This document shows, one piece after another, positions 13,420-19,599 of a DNA stretch of 21,508 nt. How positions within the stretch are numbered: position 1 is the first letter of the stretch; each line of letters begins with the position of its first letter. Made by a program: the position numbers and the translations under genes. The notes beneath the pieces were generated by a model. That model had not been told where the DNA came from and searched no databases. It saw nothing but the letters and a program-made list of their open reading frames with translations. Source of the stretch: Desulfovibrio sp. (GTDB lineage Bacteria; Desulfobacterota; Desulfovibrionia; Desulfovibrionales; Desulfovibrionaceae); assembly GCA_031275955.1 (NCBI GenBank), contig JAISNZ010000234.1, positions 1 to 21,508 on the forward strand, read 5' to 3'.

Positions 13420-15525
13420 ATGAACATACGATCCGCACTGGCCTGCCTGCTGGGCATCCTCGCCTGCGCCCTGCCGGCCCGCGCCGCCGGGGAGGGCGAC
13501 GCTGTCACCCTGGACCCCATTATCGTCACCGCGCGGGGATACGCGGCCTCCCAGTCCGATACGCCCGGAGGCGTCGCCGTGGCCAGCCAAGAAGACATCG
13601 TCCTCGCTCCCCGGGGCAGCCTCGCGGACTCTCTGGGGCGCCTGCCCGGAATCAGCCGCACGGGCGATTCCCCCTGGGGACAGGATATCTCCGTCCGCGG
13701 CCTGTCCGGGCCCTCGGTGGTCATCCTCCTGGACGGAAAGCGCCTCAACACCGCCACGGACATGAACGCCCGCCTGGGTTTCATCAACCCCGCCGACGTG
13801 GAGCGCATCGAGGTGCTCAAGGGTCCCATCAGCGCCCTGTACGGCTCCGGCTCCATCGGGGGCGGGGTCAACATCATCACCCGCAAGCCCGGTTTCAGCG
13901 AGGAGGTCACGCCCCACGGCAAACTTGCCGCCACCGGCTCCACCAACCCCGGGGGAGGCGGCGGCTACGGCAGCTTCAGCCTGTCCGGCCCCCGCGCCTG
14001 GGCCTTCGTCTCCGGCGCCTTCCGCGATTACGGGGAAGTCTTCGGAGGACATGACTCCCGCGTGGGAAACAGCGATTTCATGGACAGGCAGGGCCGCGCC
14101 ATGCTCGGCCTCAAACCCTGGGACCCCCTGACCATCACCATGGAAGCCCTGCACTCCACGGGCAGGGACATCGGCATCCCAGGAGGCGTCAGTTCCATGC
14201 CCGCCCTGGCCAAGGTGACCTATCCCTCCTCGGAGTTCACCTTCCTCAGCCTGGACGCCAGCCTGGAGGTGAACGGCGCCTACCTGAAAACCCTGGAGGG
14301 TAGCCTCTACTACACGGAAAACAAGCGCCGCGTGCTCGTCAACCACATTCCCCCCACCAGTTCCGCCCAGTACCCCAACGCCTACCCCCTCGAACTCCGG
14401 CCCTCCGCCGACCATGAGACCTGGGGAGGAAAACTCCAGGCCAGCTTTGAACTCGGAGACCACACCCTGGTGGGGGGCGCGGATTTCTGGACCTGGTCCG
14501 TGGAATCCAGCCGCCAGCGGTCCATGTTCCGGATACCCGGCGCCGGCGGCCCCATCACCTTTTCCGACTCCCCCACTCCCGACGCCACCCAGGTTTCCGT
14601 GGGCCTGTTCGCGGAGGACAACTGGAAGCTCAACAGCGCCCTGACCCTGAATCTGGGCGCGCGGCTTGATTTCCTGAACACCAGGGCCGATCCCCTGTAT
14701 AACGTCTCGCCGGTCCCCAGGCAGCAGGCCGTCACCAAGGTCAGAGCCCCGGGCAAACTGGGGGAAAGGACGGACGAGGACGACATCGGCTGGCACCTCC
14801 ACGCTGGGCTGACCTGGAAGATGGACGAGGCCTGGTCCCAGTCCCTGCTCCTGGCCTCCAGCTACCGGGCGGCGGACGTCATGGAACGCTTCAAGTACAT
14901 CGATCTCGGCGGCGGCCAGATCCTGCTGGGAAACCCCGAACTCGATCCCGAGCAGACCATCTACGCCGAATACGGGCTGCATTACGACCGGCGGCCCTTC
15001 CGGGCGGACCTGCGGCTCTTCGCCAACATCGTGACCGACTACATCGCGGAGCGGGCCGTGGACTCGACGACACGGGTCATGGACAACGTGGATGACGCGC
15101 GCATTTACGGCGCCGAACTGGAAGCCCGCTGGCAGTTCCTGGACGACTGGGGCCTGTTCGGCAACCTGACCGGCCTGTACAGCAGGGACGAAAATACCGG
15201 CCGCGCCCTGCCCGGCGTCGCGCCCGTGTCCGGGCGGACGGGGATCGACTTCTCCCACGGCAGCGGCTTCTGGGCCAGGGCGGACACCTTCCTGCTCGCG
15301 CCCCAGCGCCACACCCCCGACGACGTCACGGGAACCAAAGGCGTGATCACCCTGAACGCCGCCGCTGGCTACCGCTTTGAAACCGGCGGACTCAAACACG
15401 ACATTTCCCTGGTGATCGACAACATCCTGGACACCCGCTACTCCAACTACCTCGCCCACCAGCGCGGCTACACCATCTGGGAACCCGGCATCGCCGCCTC
15501 GCTGAACTACAGCGTGGAGTTTTAG
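13420..15525 (+). CDS. TonB-dependent outer-membrane receptor
   Basis: A 701-residue receptor. Signal peptide 1-22 (ends LPARAA), TonB box LDPIIVTAR (about 31-39), plug domain with DISVRGLSG, VVILLDGKRLN and VERIEVLKGPISALYGSGSIGGGVNIITRK (about 85-150), then a beta-barrel to a C-terminal Phe (YSVEF), as outer-membrane proteins require. The strong AGGAGG site sits eight bases before the ATG. Ligand class cannot be read from sequence, but the Fur-like site, the AraC-like regulator and a downstream ABC importer suggest an iron chelate or another metal complex. The final G of the TAG stop is also the first base of a repeat element. ExbB, ExbD and TonB are not in this window. Confidence 0.93.
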   Translation: MNIRSALACLLGILACALPARAAGEGDAVTLDPIIVTARGYAASQSDTPGGVAVASQEDIVLAPRGSLADSLGRLPGISRTGDSPWGQDISVRGLSGPSVVILLDGKRLNTATDMNARLGFINPADVERIEVLKGPISALYGSGSIGGGVNIITRKPGFSEEVTPHGKLAATGSTNPGGGGGYGSFSLSGPRAWAFVSGAFRDYGEVFGGHDSRVGNSDFMDRQGRAMLGLKPWDPLTITMEALHSTGRDIGIPGGVSSMPALAKVTYPSSEFTFLSLDASLEVNGAYLKTLEGSLYYTENKRRVLVNHIPPTSSAQYPNAYPLELRPSADHETWGGKLQASFELGDHTLVGGADFWTWSVESSRQRSMFRIPGAGGPITFSDSPTPDATQVSVGLFAEDNWKLNSALTLNLGARLDFLNTRADPLYNVSPVPRQQAVTKVRAPGKLGERTDEDDIGWHLHAGLTWKMDEAWSQSLLLASSYRAADVMERFKYIDLGGGQILLGNPELDPEQTIYAEYGLHYDRRPFRADLRLFANIVTDYIAERAVDSTTRVMDNVDDARIYGAELEARWQFLDDWGLFGNLTGLYSRDENTGRALPGVAPVSGRTGIDFSHGSGFWARADTFLLAPQRHTPDDVTGTKGVITLNAAAGYRFETGGLKHDISLVIDNILDTRYSNYLAHQRGYTIWEPGIAASLNYSVEF

Positions 15526-15674
15526 GGAAACACTGCTTTATTCCCTTTGAGGGGGCTTTGCCCCCTCAAACTCCCCCAGCAGGGGCATGATGCCCCTGCA
15601 CCCCCGTTAAGTATTTCAATGGAATACGAAATGGGGGGGGTCGGGGCGGAGCCCCGATAAATCAGCGCTTCCGT
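15525..15674. repeat. Multi-hairpin palindromic repeat, family 1, copy B (inverted)
   Basis: The reverse complement of this segment closely matches copy A (3831-4008). It is bounded by GGGAAACACTGCTTTAT (15525-15541) and the reverse of CGGAAGCGCTGATTTAT (about 15657-15673), 13 of 17 paired positions. Internal hairpins are 15546-15570 (11-3-11), 15579-15599 (10-1-10) and a GCCCCGA module near 15640-15656. Compared with copy A it lacks one hairpin module of about 28 bp. It directly abuts the receptor stop codon. Confidence 0.85.
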
Positions 15675-15675
15675 T

Positions 15676-15722
15676 GGGAAACGCTGATGTATTTCCTTTG
15701 AGGGGGCTCCGCCCCCTCAGGG
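15676..15722. repeat. Truncated family-1 repeat, copy C
   Basis: The segment begins GGGAAACGCTGATG, then carries TTTGAGGGGGC with a 3-nt loop and GCCCCCTCA (hairpin 15699-15719). This matches only the left end of copy B, in the same orientation, and it ends there. It could be a partial duplication or a decayed insertion. Confidence 0.6.
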
Positions 15723-15736
15723 AGACAGCGGCGTTT

Positions 15737-15757
15737 CCCCGGCCCTGCGGGCCGGGG
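15737..15757. other. Strong GC hairpin before the ABC importer
   Basis: CCCCGGCCC (15737-15745), loop TGC, GGGCCGGGG (15749-15757) is a perfect 9-bp stem, 22 bases before the importer binding-protein start. With no T-run, it may be an attenuator-like or stabilising structure at the end of the repeat cluster. Confidence 0.45.
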
Positions 15758-15779
15758 ATTGCGCTACCCGGAGATACTG

Positions 15780-16823
15780 ATGAAACACCCGCTGCCGCGG
15801 CCCGCGGCCCTCATTTTCTGCCTCTGCCTCCTGCTGGGGCTCGTTTCCGTTTTCCCGCCGGCGGCGGCGCGGGGCGCGGGCAAAACCCTGACCCTGTACA
15901 CGGCCATGACGGCCACAACCCCGCAAATCCCCCTCTGGGCCGCCATCCGCGGCGGCTGGCCCGAAGGACGGGAACTGGCGGTGGAATACTGGAAATCCCT
16001 GGACGATCTGCGCGCCCTTGTCCTCGCCGGCAAGGGGGACATCTGGGTCGGCCATCTGGAAGGCTTCGCCCAGGCGGCCGGCAGGGGAGCGCCCGTCACC
16101 CTCGTCGCCGTCACCGGCTGGAAAAAGTTCTACTTTGTCCAGGCCGGCGGCGCAGAAGGCCCGGGCGGGCTGGAAGACATAGCGGCCGCGCTGCGCCGGG
16201 AGGGAATGCCCCTGACGGTCGCGCCCAGGGACAGCCCCGCCATCGGCATCCTGGAGGAACTGGAACGATCCGGCGGGCCGTCCTTCCCCATTGAATCCAT
16301 GCCCCCGCAGCAGGCCATGCTGGCGATGATCCGCGGCTCGCGGCCCTGCGCCCTCTTGCCGGAGCCCCTGGTCTCGGCCCTGCTGGCCAAAAAACCCGGA
16401 CTGCGCGTCGCCGCGAACCTGGAAAGCGAAGTGGCCCGGCGTTTCGGCGGACCGGCGCGGCTGCCCCTGGTGGGCATTGCCGTGAAAACATCCCTGCTCA
16501 GGGAAGATCCCGCCCTGGTGCGCGGCCTTGCCCGGGCCCTGCGGACAGCGGCGGAGGACCTGGCCGGCAGGCCGGCGGCGGAAGCCCTCGCCGTCCTGCC
16601 CCAAAGCGTGCGCCTCGCCTTTGGGGACGATGTCCTGGAAGCCTCCCTGTCCAGGGATCTGATCCTCGCCCTCCCGGCCTGGGAGGTCCGCCGGGAGGTC
16701 CTCGCCTTTCTGGGCATGGTCCTGCCGGAGTCCTTTCCGCCGCACAAGCCCGGACTGCCGGAATCCTTTTTCCTGCTGGAAGACGAATGCTTCAATCCAC
16801 AGCCGGCTCCCTCCGCCGACTGA
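15780..16823 (+). CDS. ABC importer substrate-binding protein, NitT/TauT (NMT1-like) class
   Basis: A 347-residue periplasmic binding protein. Residues about 1-32 form a Sec signal peptide with a hydrophobic stretch LIFCLCLLLGLVSVF. No lipobox is present. The mature protein follows the NMT1/THI5-like plan: LTLYTAMTATTPQIPLWAAI, then KGDIWVGHLEGFAQAAGRGAPVTLV, and a second lobe around MLAMIRGSRPCALLPEPLVSALLAKKP. Relatives bind nitrate, sulfonates, taurine or pyrimidine precursors, but the pocket residues do not let me choose. The start at 15780 has GGAG at the right distance. An in-frame TTG 21 bases upstream is less likely. A large hairpin spans its stop codon. First gene of the importer with the permease and ATPase. 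Confidence 0.8.
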   Translation: MKHPLPRPAALIFCLCLLLGLVSVFPPAAARGAGKTLTLYTAMTATTPQIPLWAAIRGGWPEGRELAVEYWKSLDDLRALVLAGKGDIWVGHLEGFAQAAGRGAPVTLVAVTGWKKFYFVQAGGAEGPGGLEDIAAALRREGMPLTVAPRDSPAIGILEELERSGGPSFPIESMPPQQAMLAMIRGSRPCALLPEPLVSALLAKKPGLRVAANLESEVARRFGGPARLPLVGIAVKTSLLREDPALVRGLARALRTAAEDLAGRPAAEALAVLPQSVRLAFGDDVLEASLSRDLILALPAWEVRREVLAFLGMVLPESFPPHKPGLPESFFLLEDECFNPQPAPSAD

Positions 16824-16851
16824 CTCCATCCGGCGGATACGGAGCCGGCTG
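16800..16851 (+). other. Large hairpin spanning the binding-protein stop codon
   Basis: CAGCCGGCTCC (16800-16810) pairs perfectly with GGAGCCGGCTG (16841-16851), and TCCGCCG (16812-16818) with CGGCGGA (16831-16837). The TGA stop (16821-16823) lies in the 12-nt terminal loop. It sits between the binding-protein and permease genes, the usual place for a hairpin that protects the upstream mRNA so that the binding protein is made in excess. Confidence 0.7.
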
Positions 16852-16901
16852 GATTGCCCCCTCCCTGAAGAGAAAGGGTTCAGAGCACAAAGGAAATTTC
16901 G

Positions 16902-17657
16902 ATGAAGGCCCTCCTCCCCTGCCTGGTCTCGGGAATTGTTCTCGCCGGCCTGGCCGCCTTGGCCAGCGCCATGCTCGGCCCGGAGCTCGCCCCCTCCCCG
17001 GGGGCCATCCTGGCCGCCTTCCTGGAACTCGCCCGGAGCGGGGAGCTTTTCCGCGAACTGGCCGTCACCCTGGCCAGGGGGGCGCTGGGCATTCTCCTCG
17101 CCAACGCGGCCGGCTTCTCCCTCGGGCTGGCGGCGGGACTCCTCCCCGGCGCCCTCCGGCTCGTCTCCCCCCTGGTCGCGGCTCTCCAGGCCTGCCCCCC
17201 GATTCTCTGGATATCCCTGGTCCTGGTCTGGGCGGGCACCGGCTCCGTTGTCCCCGTGGCCACCGTCTTCGCCGCGACCTTTCCCTTTGTCTTCAGCACC
17301 ACGGCCCAGGGCGTGCTGGGACTTGACCGGCGGATCTTCGCCCTGAACCGACTCTATGCCGTCCCGAAAGGCAGAATCCTCCGCCTCTTCGTCCTGCCCG
17401 GCGTCTTCCCTTACTGGCTCGCCGGGCTTTCCACCGTTCTCGCCGCCGGCTGGAAGGCGGCGGCGGTGGCCGAATTCCTGGGCAGCCACCAGGGCATCGG
17501 CGCGCGGATCTTCTGGAATTACCACAAGCTGAACATGGAAGCCCTCAATGCCTGGGCCCTGGCCCTGATTCTCCTCGGGGTCGTCCTGGAGGCGGGAATT
17601 ATCGTTCCCCTGCGGCGCAGGGCCGCGCGGGAGGGATCAGGGCATGCCCCTGCTTGA
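16902..17657 (+). CDS. ABC importer permease, SsuC/TauC-like
   Basis: A 251-residue inner-membrane protein with about six membrane segments (first at 8-28). The family's cytoplasmic EAA-like loop is present as GWKAAAVAEFLGSHQGIGARI at about 184-205. The central ALQACPPILWISLVLVWAGTG stretch matches the SsuC/TauC/NrtB type. The ATG has AAAGGA upstream. It follows the binding-protein gene after 78 bp and overlaps the ATPase gene by 14 bases, so all three are one unit. Substrate unknown. Confidence 0.9.
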   Translation: MKALLPCLVSGIVLAGLAALASAMLGPELAPSPGAILAAFLELARSGELFRELAVTLARGALGILLANAAGFSLGLAAGLLPGALRLVSPLVAALQACPPILWISLVLVWAGTGSVVPVATVFAATFPFVFSTTAQGVLGLDRRIFALNRLYAVPKGRILRLFVLPGVFPYWLAGLSTVLAAGWKAAAVAEFLGSHQGIGARIFWNYHKLNMEALNAWALALILLGVVLEAGIIVPLRRRAAREGSGHAPA

Positions 17658-18246
17658 GGCCGCGGGCCTTGCCAAAAGCCGGGGAGGACGCCCTGTCGTC
17701 GCCTCGGCCTCCCTCGCCCTGAAGCGAGGGGAAATCCTCTGCCTGACCGGCCCCTCCGGCAGCGGCAAGACGACCCTGCTGGAAATGCTGGCCGGGATTC
17801 TTCCTCCCGACAGGGGAACGATCCGCCAGGCGACGCCGCCCGCCCTGATGTTCCAGGACGATGCCCTCATTCCCTGGCTGAGCGCCCTGGCCAACATCAC
17901 CTATATCCTCCCCCGGGATCTCCCTCCCTCCGGGGCCGCGGCAACCGCGGCCCAATGGCTGGAGCGCTTCGGTCTGGAAAAGGACCTCCTCCCGGCGGCC
18001 CTGAGCGGCGGCATGCGGCGGCGGCTCTCCCTTGCGCGGACCTTCGCCTCGGGACGGGAACTCCTGCTCCTGGACGAACCCTTTGCCTTTCTGGACGACG
18101 CCTGGCAGGAGAAGGTGGCGGCGGAAATCACCGCCCGCGCCTCCGCCGGCTGCGCCGTGCTCCTCGCCACCCACAGCGCGCGGCCCCTCGCCCGCGCTGC
18201 CCGCACCCTCGCCATCAGCGCCTCGCCTGTCGTCCTGTCTGGGTAG
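17644..18246 (+). CDS. ABC importer ATPase, NitT/TauT class, short
   Basis: Energises the preceding permease. Motifs are complete: Walker A GPSGSGKT (36-43), Q-loop Gln71 in MFQDDALIPWL, signature LSGGM (120-124), Walker B ELLLLDEP (139-146) and switch His177 in ATHS. At 200 residues it is 50 or so shorter than common SsuB/TauB proteins, the C-terminal part after the switch being minimal. The core is intact, so it is probably functional. Starts inside the permease gene (14-base overlap) and ends before a convergent hairpin. Confidence 0.9.
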   Translation: MPLLEAAGLAKSRGGRPVVASASLALKRGEILCLTGPSGSGKTTLLEMLAGILPPDRGTIRQATPPALMFQDDALIPWLSALANITYILPRDLPPSGAAATAAQWLERFGLEKDLLPAALSGGMRRRLSLARTFASGRELLLLDEPFAFLDDAWQEKVAAEITARASAGCAVLLATHSARPLARAARTLAISASPVVLSG

Positions 18247-18285
18247 AAAATTTTCACCTCCCCAGTGAATATTCGGGAAAAACGC

Positions 18286-18320
18286 TCCGGCGGCGCGAAG
18301 CCTCGCTTCACGCCGCCGGA
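18286..18320 (-). terminator. Terminator of the minus-strand 18341-21241 genes
   Basis: TCCGGCGGCG pairs with CGCCGCCGGA, extended by GAAGC/GCTTC around a CTC loop with one A-C mismatch (18286-18320). On the minus strand a GCGTTTTT tail follows, so it acts mainly for the leftward gene at 18341. On the plus strand there is no T-run, but the hairpin may still hinder readthrough from the ABC ATPase gene. Confidence 0.7.
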
Positions 18321-18340
18321 AAAACCGCCGCTCAAAAACC

Positions 18341-18688
18341 CTACGATATTCTGTTGCAGTAAAAGGCTTTCTTCGCCTGCCGAATCCGGTTCCGGTTCTG
18401 CTCGAAATACCGGCCGTGCTGGCGCGTCCGACGCAATTTCGCCCCAAGTTTCCCGTGCATGTCCCTGGCAATGTCCAGTAGCCTCGACTGCATGGCCTCG
18501 ACGATCATAAGGGTGTTCCTGAGCAGATCCCGGTCATAGCCGTCCCGCTCCTTCCAGGCCTGGGTCAGCAGCTCGGATCGCTTTTGGGCCAGATCCTCCG
18601 CCTGATCCAGATCCTCCTGGGCCAGGGCTTCCTCTTCCAGGGAACTTAAAGCCAGAACTTCGCCCAGTAACATCGCGCAGGGGTGCAT
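18341..18688 (-). CDS. Small helical (coiled-coil) protein of unknown function
   Basis: A 115-residue, charged, almost wholly helical protein. Residues about 10-75 have heptad-like Leu spacing (EVLALSSLEEEALAQ, LAQKRSELL, then LLRNTLMIVEAMQSRLL). The C-terminal part is very basic (KLRRTRQ, NRNRIRQAKKAF). It is separated from the next upstream gene by only two bases and has a GGGGAG ribosome site, so they are co-transcribed. Size and shape would fit a FlgN/FliT-type export chaperone, but I do not recognise a family signature and would not name it. Confidence 0.7.
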   Translation of the reverse strand: MHPCAMLLGEVLALSSLEEEALAQEDLDQAEDLAQKRSELLTQAWKERDGYDRDLLRNTLMIVEAMQSRLLDIARDMHGKLGAKLRRTRQHGRYFEQNRNRIRQAKKAFYCNRIS

Positions 18689-18690
18689 GG

Positions 18691-19296
18691 CTATTCTCCC
18701 CGGGCCGCGGCGATATCGCCGGCAAGCGCCGTAATGATTCCGCGCCAGCCTTCGCAGGCGGGAAGGTACTCGTATTCCAGAAGATCCGCAACCAAAATCC
18801 AGTCCTCATTGGCGATGACGTCCGTGATTTCCCCCAGAAGATCACCCAGGGTATCGCAGAGAGCGTCCAGATTCCGGCTGCCGCCGCCGGAAAATTGGGA
18901 ACGCAGGACATGAACGGCGCCGATAAAGTCGCGCGTCACGGTAATCATATCCTGCAGGGTCTCAAAGGCCTCGGCCAGTTCGCCCCCGCGCAGCGACCCC
19001 GCCACGCTCCGGGCGCCGCCGGCCATGATGTCCACCACCACCGGCAATTCTCCGACAACATCCGTGGCCATTTCTTCCACGGAAACCGTGCGCACTTCCA
19101 GCCGCTCAATCTCCCCGACCTCAATATCCTCGGCCTGATGGGGATACAGCTCCGAAAAGGCTTCATCATTGACCAGCACATCGGTCACAATCCGCTGATC
19201 CAAGCCTTCGTCGGTCAGCAGCGTGCTCAGCACTTCTTCCAGGTTGGCGTAGTTGGAAAGGGAAAGCTCACTTTGGCGTCCGTCAATCACGATCAT
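18691..19296 (-). CDS. Acidic protein of unknown function
   Basis: A 201-residue protein beginning MIVIDGRQSELSLSNYANLE, start fixed by GGAGAAC upstream at 19296. Rich in Glu and Asp (EDIEVGEIERLEV; ANEDWILVADLLEYEY). The N-terminal 60 residues look beta-rich, and the remainder is helical with AEAFETLQDMITVTRDFIGAVHVLRSQF. I do not recognise a family. It ends two bases before the helical gene and lies downstream of the GT9 gene (the family-2 repeats are between). Together these could be flagellum-linked or surface-linked, but no direct evidence is seen. Confidence 0.75.
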   Translation of the reverse strand: MIVIDGRQSELSLSNYANLEEVLSTLLTDEGLDQRIVTDVLVNDEAFSELYPHQAEDIEVGEIERLEVRTVSVEEMATDVVGELPVVVDIMAGGARSVAGSLRGGELAEAFETLQDMITVTRDFIGAVHVLRSQFSGGGSRNLDALCDTLGDLLGEITDVIANEDWILVADLLEYEYLPACEGWRGIITALAGDIAAARGE

Positions 19297-19371
19297 TTTT
19301 TGTTCTCCTTCTTCCCCCCCGCAGGGGCTGGTAATGGAATTCTCCCTCCCCCTATGCAAATTGCGGGCCAA

Positions 19372-19440
19372 CCATGCCGCTCTGGAAACCCCGGCGCGCT
19401 TTCGCTTTGCTCTGGCGAAAAGGTCCTGATTTTTTCAACA
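19372..19440. repeat. Fragment of family-2 repeat
   Basis: TTGCTCTGGCGA at 19407-19418 is repeated at 19471-19482 in the adjacent element, and the stretch contains GCTCTGG twice. This suggests a truncated or overlapping copy next to the full element at 19451-19599. No coding potential is seen. Confidence 0.45.
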
Positions 19441-19450
19441 AGGGGACATT

Positions 19451-19599
19451 AGAGCAATTTCAGAATGAAATTGCTCTGGCGACCGCGTGAGCTGACGCCC
19501 GCAGCGAAGGCGCAAGCGCAATTTATTTGCGCGGTTAAGCGCCGGAGCGGGCGCAACCAAAAGAAAACTTGCTGGGCAATCTCAAAGTTGAAATGCTCT
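19451..19599. repeat. Family-2 palindromic repeat element
   Basis: A 149-bp element. The left end AGAGCAATTTCA forms a perfect 12-bp palindrome with TGAAATTGCTCT (19451-19477) and also pairs with the right end TGAAATGCTCT (19589-19599, one base shorter). Internal structures include GCGCAA/TTGCGC (19516-19532). A relative with the same two blocks in order is at 8271-8351. The right end coincides with the GT9 stop codon (19598-19600). MITE- or REP-like; non-coding. Confidence 0.75.

Noticed and set aside
13340..13423. A 27-codon open frame in the receptor leader, ending with a stop that overlaps the receptor start
   Set aside because: It has no ribosome site before its ATG, includes the receptor's own Shine-Dalgarno and the hairpin, and its product has no recognisable feature. 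Chance overlap is more likely than a leader peptide.
13162..15459. Very long minus-strand open frame opposite the receptor
   Set aside because: A GC-driven shadow. The plus strand has signal peptide, TonB box, plug motifs and C-terminal Phe.
15717..17525. Long minus-strand open frame opposite the ABC importer
   Set aside because: It is Gly/Gln/Glu-rich with no domain pattern, while the plus strand has well-defined importer genes with ribosome sites and overlaps.
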